A stretch of DNA of 6,287 nucleotides, taken from positions 1 to 6,287 of the forward strand of contig CAAGLQ010000203.1 in the NCBI GenBank assembly GCA_900770835.1, written 5' to 3'. How positions within the stretch are numbered: position 1 is the stretch's first letter; each line of letters opens with the position of its first letter. The notes below the pieces were generated by a model. That model was not told the DNA's origin and made no database searches. It saw nothing but the letters and a program-made list of their open reading frames with translations. Both the position numbers and the translations under genes were made by a program. Below are positions 1-6,105 of this stretch, in pieces. The stretch is from an uncultured Parabacteroides sp. (GTDB lineage Bacteria; Bacteroidota; Bacteroidia; Bacteroidales; Tannerellaceae).

Positions 1-519
1 GATCATGTGGATCCCGTAGTGGTGGATTGGTTCTTGGCAGAAGGGAAATCGGTAGTGGCACCTGATGAGGTTTTGCCAGAGAACAAACAGGTGACGCATG
101 TCCGTGAGGAAAGGATCGTCGAGCGAACCTTTGCGGTGAAGAGTGGTCAGCTTAGTGTACAAATCTTACCTGGGCACCAAGATGCGCTGCAGAACAATAT
201 CTATGTAGTGAAGAGCGCAGAGGGATTTACATTCGCTCAAACGGGTGATCAGTACCATAAGGAAGACCTGGATTGGCTACTTGATGTGCATAAAAAGATA
301 GGTTCAATTGATGTGCTCATGATCAATTGTTGGGCGAATAGTCTGTATGAGGTGATTGACGGATTTGATCCGAAGCTGGTGTTGACCTCCCATGAGAATG
401 AGTTGGGGCATACGATCGATCACCGGGAGTCTTATTGGACCTCCTACGAGAAGTTGTCTCAGGTGCATCGCCCAAAATGCCTGATGACGTGGGCCGAGGG
501 CATCTCTTATAAACGATGA
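1..519 (+). CDS. Metallo-beta-lactamase-fold hydrolase, C-terminal part (5' end outside window)
   Basis: The reading frame is open from base 1 and ends at TGA 517-519, so the gene starts upstream. A GTG at 7 is an internal valine codon, not a start. The first codons read Asp-His-Val-Asp-Pro, which fits the end of the HxHxDH metal-binding motif of the metallo-beta-lactamase superfamily. Further likely metal ligands follow in the expected order: His in LPGHQD (codon at 175-177), Asp in QTGDQYH (247-249) and His in LTSHENE (391-393). The SHENE ending, with the ligand His shortly before Asn-Glu, resembles UlaG-like and other beta-lactamase-superfamily-2 proteins. The product is probably a soluble, metal-dependent hydrolase; the substrate cannot be read from the sequence. 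No signal peptide can be assessed because the N-terminus is missing. It is separated from the glycan genes by a terminator and a repeat array, so a functional link is not implied. Confidence 0.82.
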   Translation, partial: DHVDPVVVDWFLAEGKSVVAPDEVLPENKQVTHVREERIVERTFAVKSGQLSVQILPGHQDALQNNIYVVKSAEGFTFAQTGDQYHKEDLDWLLDVHKKIGSIDVLMINCWANSLYEVIDGFDPKLVLTSHENELGHTIDHRESYWTSYEKLSQVHRPKCLMTWAEGISYKR

Positions 520-532
520 AATTCAAGCAGGC

Positions 533-566
533 TTGATGCTTTTGCGCTCGGTTTGCACTATATTAG
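533..566 (+). promoter_or_regulatory. Orphan promoter-like repeat, copy 1
   Basis: Bases 533-561 match bases 1217-1245 at 28 of 29 positions, differing only at 539 (C here, T there). The shared core is CGGTTTGCACTAT. The -7-like element here is TATATTAG (559-566), one mismatch from the Bacteroidota TAnnTTTG consensus; copy 2 matches that consensus exactly. The usual TTTG -33 element is not at the standard 19-21 base spacing: the nearest TTTG ends 14 bases upstream of the -7 element. No gene follows on the plus strand; transcription from here would run straight into the hairpin at 588-643. Confidence 0.45.
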
Positions 567-587
567 ACTAGTATAGGTCAACATATT

Positions 588-643
588 GGGGAGCCTTTGT
601 CGAGGGTTTTGATGGACCCAAGGCGGGGTTCCCCTTTGTTTTT
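588..643 (+). terminator. Rho-independent terminator-like hairpin
   Basis: GGGGA (588-592) pairs with TCCCC (630-634), GCCTT (593-597) pairs with AAGGC (620-624), and an inner GGGT (604-607) pairs with ACCC (616-619). The right arm carries a five-base bulge (GGGGT, 625-629). The structure is followed immediately by TTTGTTTTT (635-643). This fits intrinsic termination of plus-strand transcription. It lies 68 bases after the hydrolase stop codon, so it may serve that gene, or end a short transcript begun at the promoter-like repeat just upstream. Confidence 0.7.
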
Positions 644-652
644 CTAAATGTA
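644..652. repeat. Left 9-bp direct repeat flanking the 41-bp array
   Basis: CTAAATGTA occurs here and again at 1015-1023, in the same orientation, immediately outside the two ends of the tandem array. It could be a target-site duplication, a remnant of an ancestral duplication, or chance. Confidence 0.5.
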
Positions 653-1010
653 AAGGTTTCCGACGTGTCGGGAAGCATTTCGCGGAGCGCGTGGAGGTTT
701 CAAACGATTTTGAAGGCATTTCGCGGAGCGCGTGGAGGTTTCAAACGATTTTGAAGGCATTTCGAGGCGTGCGCAGAGGTTTCAAACGATTTTGAAGGCG
801 TTTCGCGGAGCGCGCGAAGGTTTCCGAGGATTTTGAAAGCGTTTCGCGGAGCGCGTGAAGGTTTCCGAGGATTTTGAAAGCGTTTCGCGGAGCGCGTGAA
901 GGTTTCCGAGGATTTTGAAAGCATTTCGCGGAGCGCGTGAAGGTTTCCGAGGATTTTGAAGGCATTGCGCAGAGCGCGCAGCCATTTCCGAGGATTCGGA
1001 AAGCATTTCC
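653..1010. repeat. Tandem array of 41-bp repeats (8 full units plus degenerate ends)
   Basis: Full units start at 675, 716, 757, 798, 839, 880, 921 and 962, exactly 41 bases apart. A degenerate partial unit occupies 653-674 and an 8-base partial unit (GCATTTCC) 1003-1010. Most units open with GC, A or G, then TTTCGCGGAGCGCG, and close with a TTTC...GAA(A/G) block. Units 1 and 2 are identical, as are units 5 and 6. Unit 3 is diverged in its first half and unit 8 throughout. Each unit can form a GC-rich mini-hairpin (GCG-GAG-CGC) and a second hairpin from its T/A-rich half. Because 41 is not a multiple of 3, the array gives similar open frames in all three minus-strand phases (repeating Ser-Ala-Lys and Pro-Arg-Asn-Ala-Phe-Lys blocks). 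These look like by-products, not genes. The function is unknown. Confidence 0.95.
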
Positions 1011-1014
1011 TCCC

Positions 1015-1023
1015 CTAAATGTA
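1015..1023. repeat. Right 9-bp direct repeat flanking the 41-bp array
   Basis: Second copy of CTAAATGTA (first at 644-652). It overlaps the stop codon of the minus-strand nuclease remnant, because CTA at 1015-1017 reads TAG on that strand. Confidence 0.5.
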
Positions 1024-1216
1024 GCCAATTAGCTGATAGCAGCCTATGTGAATAAAGAGCCGGCCCTTTTCCAAACCTCTCTCTTCTCCCCGTTTCTCGC
1101 CTCTCAATTCAGCGCTTTCCAATACGCAGAGGGTGTCACGATACTTGCGGAGCGCCGCATCATAGTGGAGACGCTCCTCCTTCGTCAGTGAGCTGACATC
1201 CGCTTCTTCGCCGATT

Positions 1217-1250
1217 TTGATGTTTTTGCGCTCGGTTTGCACTATCTTTG
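1217..1250 (+). promoter_or_regulatory. Probable promoter of the epimerase gene (promoter-like repeat, copy 2)
   Basis: TATCTTTG at 1243-1250 is an exact match to the Bacteroidota -7 consensus TAnnTTTG, and it would place the transcription start near 1257, about 25 bases before the ATG at 1282. As in copy 1, no TTTG stands at the standard -33 distance; the closest are 14 bases (TTTG 1225-1228) and 23 bases (TTTG 1216-1219) upstream of the -7 element. The location directly ahead of an intact gene makes this copy the likelier functional one. Confidence 0.65.
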
Positions 1251-1281
1251 CCAACGCAAACAGAGTTATTTTGGCGTGAGC

Positions 1282-2427
1282 ATGATACGATTATTGACAG
1301 TGGTGGGTGCACGCCCGCAATTTATCAAGTCTGCGGCGATTTCGCGGGCTATCCGTGAGGCGTTCGTAGATCAGGTGGAGGAGCAGATCTTGCATACGGG
1401 TCAGCATTACGACCCGAATATGTCTGCGGTGTTTTTCGAGGAGTTGGGCATTCCGCAGCCTCAATTCCAACTCCATGTAGGCTCCGGCAGGCATGGTGAG
1501 CAGACGGCTAAGATGATCACGGGCATTGAGGAGGTTTTGACGAGGGAGCGCTTTGACGGGGTGCTGGTCTATGGGGATACGAACTCCACCTTGGCAGGGG
1601 CCTTGGCCGCCTCGAAATTACACTTGCCTGTTTTCCATGTGGAGGCGGGGCTTCGCTCGTTCAATATGTCTATGCCGGAAGAGATCAACCGCATCGTTTG
1701 CGATCAGGTTTCCTCCATCTTGTTTGCCCCGACAGAGACCGCTATGCGCAATCTACGGGCAGAGGGTTTTGGCTCCCGCCCAGTGACCTTTGCGAAAGGG
1801 AGGAGACAGGAGGTTTATCTGAGTGGTGACATTATGCTCGACAACAGCCTTCATTATGCGACCGTTTCCGCTGAGCGCACGGATATTATTGCCCGGAATG
1901 GCTTGCGGGAAGCGGATTATATCTTGGCGACGATTCATCGTGACAGCAACACCGATGATCCTGTGCGACTCACGGCCATTTTCCGAGCCATCGTAGAGGT
2001 GGCAGAGTGCCATCGGATGCGGGTTGTGTTGCCGTTGCATCCGCGTACGGCGAAACTGATGCGACAGCAGGTAGAGCCTGACGTGTTGCGTCGGTTCACC
2101 GATTCTCCCTACATCACGTTGTTGCCTCCCGCCTCCTTCTTCGAGATGATCGAGCTGGAGCGAAACGCTCGGTTGGTGCTGACCGATAGTGGTGGGGTGC
2201 AGAAGGAGGCCTTTTTTTTCGGTAAGCCTTCGGTCATTTTACGTCCTGAAACGGAGTGGACGGAGATCGTTGCGCATCAAGCTGGCTTGTTAGCGGATGC
2301 CGATTATGCACGCATCTTGTCAGCTTGCGACACGCTGCTCGATACCCATTTTGACTTTCCTCCATTGTTTGGTGATGGCCATGCTGCTCGTTTCATTCTT
2401 GGTAAGTTACTTTCTTATCTTTCTTAA
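1282..2427 (+). CDS. wecB: UDP-N-acetylglucosamine 2-epimerase (non-hydrolysing), WecB/MnaA family
   Basis: 381 residues, the usual family length. It interconverts UDP-GlcNAc and UDP-ManNAc in the cytoplasm, supplying ManNAc or ManNAcA units for surface glycans. The fold is GT-B-like and the motifs are in order: VVGARPQFIK (7-16), HTGQHYD (38-44), VYGDTNSTLAG (97-107), HVEAGLRSF (119-127), MPEEINR (131-137), GDIMLDN (182-188), ATIHRDSNTDD (216-226), LPLHPRT (250-256) and LTDSGGVQKEA (300-310). By alignment with E. coli WecB, Asp99, Glu121, Glu134 and His219 should be the catalytic-site residues, and all are present. The HRxEN motif is altered to HRDSN. The frame extends upstream to a TTG at 1237, but that lies inside the promoter, so ATG 1282 is preferred (GTG 1276 is the only near alternative). 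No Shine-Dalgarno is visible. The related diacetamido-uronate epimerases (WbpI type) cannot be fully excluded. Confidence 0.9.
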   Translation: MIRLLTVVGARPQFIKSAAISRAIREAFVDQVEEQILHTGQHYDPNMSAVFFEELGIPQPQFQLHVGSGRHGEQTAKMITGIEEVLTRERFDGVLVYGDTNSTLAGALAASKLHLPVFHVEAGLRSFNMSMPEEINRIVCDQVSSILFAPTETAMRNLRAEGFGSRPVTFAKGRRQEVYLSGDIMLDNSLHYATVSAERTDIIARNGLREADYILATIHRDSNTDDPVRLTAIFRAIVEVAECHRMRVVLPLHPRTAKLMRQQVEPDVLRRFTDSPYITLLPPASFFEMIELERNARLVLTDSGGVQKEAFFFGKPSVILRPETEWTEIVAHQAGLLADADYARILSACDTLLDTHFDFPPLFGDGHAARFILGKLLSYLS

Positions 2428-2514
2428 TCCGTCTCGCTCATAAAGCGTTTTTCCTTTTCCAACGATAGCAATAAAATTGGAGGAATAGCGTTTTCAGTAT
2501 AAATTAAGAAGACG

Positions 2515-3567
2515 ATGAAACAAGCATTTATAGGACTGTCGTTGCTGATGTTGCTGATAAATATAGGGCAGGTGCGTAAATTGTTGCGAGAGAACGAACA
2601 ACCCTTTTCATGGCAGAGTGGGAGTTTGGCAGATATTGCGAAGGAGGTGATCGCTATCCCACTGCAGGACTCCGGAAGGCGGCAGATCACCGAGGCAGAA
2701 TCCGTGCGCTTGGAGGGTGATAATCTATTTCTGATCAGTGAGGAGACGCTCTATCGCTTTACGAGGAAAGGGGAATATGTCTGCGCCATTACTCGCCCGG
2801 AGGAGATGCGTGTGGCTGGCTACGTGATTGACCCAGTGCAACGGCAATTAATTGTTTTCGGCAATGTCAATGATATTTTTTATTATACATTCGATGGGAA
2901 GCTTCTGCGATGCAAGAAGTTAACCTCTGATTTTGGTAACAGGCGTCAGGTCTATGCAGCGGCTTATCACAAGGGGCATGTGTTGACTGTAGAGGCTGTA
3001 GCGGCGGAGCGGGAGTTGCAGATCTATAGGCGTGAACTGGTCGAATATGATACCACTTTTCAGCGGATTGATGCACGAGCGATTCAGCCTATGTCATTGA
3101 TGCGCACTGATGAGCCTATAGGTTACTTACCTCCTGTTGTGGCAATTGATCCATCTTCAGAACAACCTTACGCATATGTCCCTTCGTTGCAGCCGCAGCA
3201 TCTCTTGAGAGACACACTTTTTATTTGGCAGCAAAGACAGCGGTTTTCCGCTTTGAGAAAAAGTGAAGTGGATGTCTGCCCATTGCTGCCTATCCGGATG
3301 GGCAGGCGTTTTTGGATTGCCTCCTATCAGTCCTCTTTTGACGGAGAGCTGGGCTATACCTTTTGCTATGATACGTTGAAGGGGCACTATTGGCAGACTG
3401 AGGAGGGATTCGAGGATGATTTTTACCACACTGGTAAGGTCAGCGTCTTGAAGCCCGTTGATCTGTATGGCGATTTCTACTGCTTTTCTTGCCTTTCGCA
3501 ACAGATGGAACAACCGCTCTCAGAGGAAAATGATATAGTCCTTTTCTTAGTGACGATGAAAGCGTAG
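2515..3567 (+). CDS. Exported six-bladed beta-propeller-like protein, function unknown
   Basis: 350 residues. An N-terminal hydrophobic segment (about residues 5-20, IGLSLLMLLINIG in the middle) acts as a signal anchor or signal peptide. No lipobox cysteine is present, so the mature protein is probably membrane-tethered facing the periplasm rather than a lipoprotein. The rest has the pattern of the 6-bladed beta-propeller (DUF4934/DUF5128-like) proteins of Bacteroidota: an Ile-Pro-Leu strand (48-50), then blade-like strand pairs such as GDNLFLISEETLYRFTRKGE (68-87) and RQLIVFGN...YYTFDGKLLR (110-132). The match is by pattern only and is moderately sure; propellers of this group have no established common reaction. 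An in-frame TAA at 2500-2502 limits the start to ATG 2515. The 87-base gap after the epimerase has no terminator hairpin that I can see, so read-through from the epimerase promoter is plausible. Confidence 0.65.
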   Translation: MKQAFIGLSLLMLLINIGQVRKLLRENEQPFSWQSGSLADIAKEVIAIPLQDSGRRQITEAESVRLEGDNLFLISEETLYRFTRKGEYVCAITRPEEMRVAGYVIDPVQRQLIVFGNVNDIFYYTFDGKLLRCKKLTSDFGNRRQVYAAAYHKGHVLTVEAVAAERELQIYRRELVEYDTTFQRIDARAIQPMSLMRTDEPIGYLPPVVAIDPSSEQPYAYVPSLQPQHLLRDTLFIWQQRQRFSALRKSEVDVCPLLPIRMGRRFWIASYQSSFDGELGYTFCYDTLKGHYWQTEEGFEDDFYHTGKVSVLKPVDLYGDFYCFSCLSQQMEQPLSEENDIVLFLVTMKA

Positions 3568-3637
3568 TCAAAGGATCTTAGTCGCTGAGTGCGAACCATG
3601 AGGTATTTGTCTTCTATGCGTAGAGGGTTATTATGGC

Positions 3638-3737
3638 TTACCTACAGTTCCTAAAAACTTTAGTCGCCGTGTCGGGGTTGATCCGTTTTCCTTTCTTGAT
3701 GGCCTCTGTTAGCAGCATCTTGATGCGGGAATCATTC
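3638..3737 (-). other. Possible coding remnant downstream of the glycosyltransferase operon
   Basis: On the minus strand, in a frame different from the glycosyltransferase that ends at 3732, the stretch up to the TAA at 3638-3640 reads NDSRIKMLLTEAIKKGKR followed by INPDTATKVFRNCR. Its codons (ATC AAG ATG CTG, GAG GCC ATC AAG AAA) look like coding sequence rather than noise. No start codon with a convincing context exists; the only Met in it would give a peptide of about 27 residues. I recognise no family. The rest of the 164-bp convergent gap (3568-3731) shows no clear terminator: GCATCTTGATGC at 3715-3726 is a 5-bp inverted repeat without a T-run. Confidence 0.2.
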
Positions 3738-4862
3738 TTTATAAGGTAACATATCTTTGAGGCGCATCCCTTGCGCTTGATTTGAGAAAGCAGGGAGTAA
3801 GTCGAACTCCCGTTGCCGGAGGCACTGTGCATTGAGAGGTTGCCTCATCAGTTTGTGGCAGGCAGTGATCATTTCCTCTGGTGTGTCAGCAATACAACAA
3901 AGGGTATCCAGTCCGCTTCCGGCCAGCATGGCATGATTCACGATTGTGTGACGCCCAGCAAAGAGGCTATTGAGCAGCTTGAGCTTGAGTCCGGTGGGCT
4001 GGAAGGTGATGAGCATATGGATTTGTGCTTCCCGAATCAGTTGATCCATGGTCGCTTGATCAGGGTTGGCCACGAGCGAGATATGGGGATAAGGTGCGAT
4101 CGATCTACGAAGAGCTGGCGAGGGATCCATACCGGCAATGACGCAGCGATAGGGGAGTTGTGAAAAGACATATTCCACTAAGTAGCGTGCCGCCCGTTCA
4201 TTCTCAATGACGGAAAGTTTGCCGTGATAGAGAATGTAGTCGGATTGGCCGGGAAGGGCAGTGACACGATCGTTGGCATGGAAGCAGGGCATAAACTCCA
4301 CGTGCACATTCGGGAAGACTTGCTGTAGGTAGCGAGTGTCGGTGAGGGAAACTGCTAACACCAAGTCGGCATGGCGAATTACAGAGAGATAGCGTTTGAA
4401 ACGGAAAGCCTCAATCCTAAAGAAAAGTTGGTGGATGGTGTTTGATTCTGATTCAGCTAAATAGTGGTAATAGTCGTGCTCGATGTTGCACATGCGCAAG
4501 ATCTTAAAGCGCTGACGTAGCTTAGGATGGTTGAGGTAGTAGCAAGAGTGCAATCCTTCGAAAAGGATGGGATGATCGTTGCTCAGCAGGTTGTGGAGCA
4601 GGACAGGATCTTTTCGACTATAGACGTTGTAGGGCAGGTAGGATAGGTTGCGCAGTAAACCCGTGTGCCGTTTGTAGTAATAGACTTTTTGACACACCTC
4701 TTCTAACTCTGGCGCATGAGGACGCTCATACTCGAAGCAGTGCAAGATGATGCGTACTCCGTTTTGGCTGAGAGCCAATAACTTGTAATAGATGTCGATC
4801 ACGCCTCCATAGTTGGCGGGATAGGGGATATTAAGTGCGATAACGTTGAGAAACTTAGTCAT
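3732..4862 (-). CDS. Glycosyltransferase, GT-B fold (GT1/GT4-like)
   Basis: 376 residues from ATG 4862 to TGA 3732. The frame continues 25 codons further upstream, but those lie inside the preceding gene, and the chosen start gives a proper beta-strand opening (KFLNVIALNIPYPANYGG, 3-20). The start overlaps the upstream stop by 8 bases (ATGACTAA), implying translational coupling. Recognisable blocks are PANYGGVIDIYYKL (15-28), an N-domain segment RMCNIEHDYYHYLA (123-136), the inter-domain start of the C-terminal Rossmann half LYHGKLSVIENERAA (211-225), a central IAGMDPS (242-248), and the likely nucleotide-sugar binding region TGLKLKLLNSLFAGR (290-304), corresponding to the conserved acidic-helix region of GT4 enzymes. 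That region has Lys and Leu where many GT4 enzymes have Glu. No membrane segment or signal is seen, so it should act at the cytoplasmic face on a lipid- or protein-linked glycan. Donor and acceptor are unknown. Confidence 0.8.
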   Translation of the reverse strand: MTKFLNVIALNIPYPANYGGVIDIYYKLLALSQNGVRIILHCFEYERPHAPELEEVCQKVYYYKRHTGLLRNLSYLPYNVYSRKDPVLLHNLLSNDHPILFEGLHSCYYLNHPKLRQRFKILRMCNIEHDYYHYLAESESNTIHQLFFRIEAFRFKRYLSVIRHADLVLAVSLTDTRYLQQVFPNVHVEFMPCFHANDRVTALPGQSDYILYHGKLSVIENERAARYLVEYVFSQLPYRCVIAGMDPSPALRRSIAPYPHISLVANPDQATMDQLIREAQIHMLITFQPTGLKLKLLNSLFAGRHTIVNHAMLAGSGLDTLCCIADTPEEMITACHKLMRQPLNAQCLRQREFDLLPAFSNQAQGMRLKDMLPYKE

Positions 4863-6105
4863 GATGTGTATAGTTTTCAATGAGTTGGGCGAATAGATTG
4901 GCTTGCTCTCTACGGGAGAATTGTCTGAGCTGGTCATGATCCACCGCTGAGGTGGTATATCCTTTGACTTGCCATTCCTTGTAATAATGGAGCAAGAATT
5001 GGCAAACCTCTTCTACTTGCGTAGCCGCCAATCCGGAGTGAGTGCGCTGGATGGTCTCAGCCAAACAGGCCTCGTCGCTACGCACGCAAAGAATAGGCTT
5101 CTCCACAGCCAATGACTCGAAGAACTTTGTGGTCATGATGCCTTGCAGCTTATTTTTCTCCGCCTTATTGGTCAGGAGCAACAAGACACTGCTTTGGTTG
5201 AGAATATGCGGAATCTCAGCGGCGGGTACGTAGCCTCGGTAATCCATGTATGGGCTCACACCGAAACGATCGGCCTCCTGCTTGATCAAGGACTGTGAGG
5301 TGGTGTCTGTGTACCAAACCACTTGAAATGTTTCAGGTTGAATGGCTTGTGCTTGCCCCAAACGCTGGATAGCAGCTAACAACAAACTGGGGTCACGGAG
5401 GGCTAAACTGAGCAAGCGCCCTGTGTAGGTAATCGTGAATTGCTTGGAGGCTATGATTTCAGGGAAAAACACTTCCGGATCGTAACCATTATAAATCAAG
5501 TATGTATGGGGATTGTAGACCTTTAAGGTCTGTACATGCCATGAGGATACGGTCGTGACAGCGACAGCCATTGCCAGGGCCTGGTTGCGATCATGCAGTA
5601 AACGCCTTCGGAAATAGCCATTGAGGTAGTGATTTACCCAGTGGGGAAGCGGTAAAGGATGTGCGATGAACTCATCGGCTGCATATTGCTCGATAATGTC
5701 TCTGAGGTCTGCAAAGAAAGGTAGTCCGGACTGTTGTGCCAACCGGGCCGCTGCCGGGAGCGGAAAAGTGCGGTAGGTGCTGCATAAGATCGCTTGGTAA
5801 TCCTGCTGACGCAGTACTTTTGCTGCTACTTGGCACATTTTCCGATCCTTATAGTGGAAAAGCAGATCCAGCAACATCACAACAATCCATTGTATTTTGC
5901 GTAGCAGAGAATAGCGGGTGGAGTAAAAAGAGACATAGCGCACGCTGGCCGCATACCCTTCAAGGAAAGCGAAAGTCTGATCCTCGATCTGTTCGCTCAC
6001 CACATGCACCTCCCAGCCTTTGCGCGTCAAATATTTGCAGAGATAGCCCATGCGGGGAGCGAAGGCCGGGGGAAACATATCGCAGAGTATCAGTAAACGC
6101 TTCAT
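4855..6105 (-). CDS. Glycosyltransferase family 4-like, GT-B fold
   Basis: 416 residues from ATG 6105 to TAA 4855. The start overlaps the preceding stop as ATGA (6105-6102), and the end overlaps the next start by 8 bases, so it sits in the middle of a coupled operon. The N-domain opens with LLILCDMFPPAFAPRMGYLC (4-23) and KGWEVHVVSE (29-38), typical of GT4 acceptor domains. A hydrophobic patch at 72-84 (QWIVVMLLDLLFH) probably helps membrane association. The C-domain shows YNGYDPEVFFP (205-215), TYTGRLLS (226-233), RGYVPAAEIPHIL (290-302) and KFFESLAVEKPIL (327-339); Glu330 fits the first Glu of the GT4 EX7E motif, while the second is not obvious. It likely transfers a sugar from an activated donor onto a growing glycan at the inner membrane. 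The sugar specificity is not readable, and no symbol is assigned for that reason. Confidence 0.82.
   Translation of the reverse strand: MKRLLILCDMFPPAFAPRMGYLCKYLTRKGWEVHVVSEQIEDQTFAFLEGYAASVRYVSFYSTRYSLLRKIQWIVVMLLDLLFHYKDRKMCQVAAKVLRQQDYQAILCSTYRTFPLPAAARLAQQSGLPFFADLRDIIEQYAADEFIAHPLPLPHWVNHYLNGYFRRRLLHDRNQALAMAVAVTTVSSWHVQTLKVYNPHTYLIYNGYDPEVFFPEIIASKQFTITYTGRLLSLALRDPSLLLAAIQRLGQAQAIQPETFQVVWYTDTTSQSLIKQEADRFGVSPYMDYRGYVPAAEIPHILNQSSVLLLLTNKAEKNKLQGIMTTKFFESLAVEKPILCVRSDEACLAETIQRTHSGLAATQVEEVCQFLLHYYKEWQVKGYTTSAVDHDQLRQFSRREQANLFAQLIENYTHHD

Larger units (their letters stand above)
1015..1254 (-). pseudogene. Remnant of PDDEXK_2/Rpn-family nuclease (putative transposase), C-terminal fragment
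   Basis: The open frame runs from a TTG at 1254 to TAG at 1015 (79 codons), but only about 1209-1015 looks ancestral. That part reads EEADVSSLTKEER, then YDAALRKYRD, then a Gly/Glu/Arg-rich stretch (RGEKRGEERGLEKGR). This is the usual C-terminal region of the PDDEXK_2 / Rpn recombination-promoting nuclease proteins of Bacteroidota, in which a helical 'T-EER--Y--sLK-YRD' segment precedes GxxxG-type charged repeats. The N-terminal nuclease domain, normally some 200 residues with the PD-(D/E)xK active site, is absent. The first ~12 residues (AKIVQTERK...) are only the reverse complement of the promoter-like repeat at 1217-1250. After the charged repeats the sequence ends in LFIHIGCYQLIGYI, which does not resemble the normal tail, so the 3' end may be broken too. 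I infer a non-functional gene remnant left by a rearrangement. Confidence 0.7.

Noticed and set aside
653..1010. CRISPR array
   Set aside because: The 41-base units are directly adjacent, with no unique spacers between conserved repeats, and no cas gene is present.
700..1028. Three minus-strand open frames of 74-95 codons over the repeat array
   Set aside because: They are the same 41-bp repeat read in three phases; the period is not a multiple of 3, and the predicted proteins are only repeat translations.
1237..1281. Upstream TTG start for the epimerase (15 extra residues)
   Set aside because: The TTG lies within the promoter repeat, upstream of the -7 box, and the extra residues do not fit the family, which starts just before the GARPQ motif.
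2479..2484. GGAGGA as a ribosome binding site for the propeller-like gene
   Set aside because: It is about 30 bases upstream of the ATG at 2515, with an in-frame stop between them, and Bacteroidota genes rarely rely on such sites.
3715..3726. Inverted repeat GCATCTTGATGC as a bidirectional terminator between convergent genes
   Set aside because: It has only a 5-bp stem with a 2-base loop, and no T-run on either strand.
3813..4163. 116-codon plus-strand open frame, and similar antisense frames at 5042-5233 and 5736-6137
   Set aside because: They are antisense to well-supported glycosyltransferase genes and show no recognisable domain.
4863..4937. 25-residue N-terminal extension of the glycosyltransferase ending at 3732
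   Set aside because: It lies wholly inside the preceding gene in another frame; the ATG at 4862 overlaps that gene's stop codon and gives a normal N-terminus.
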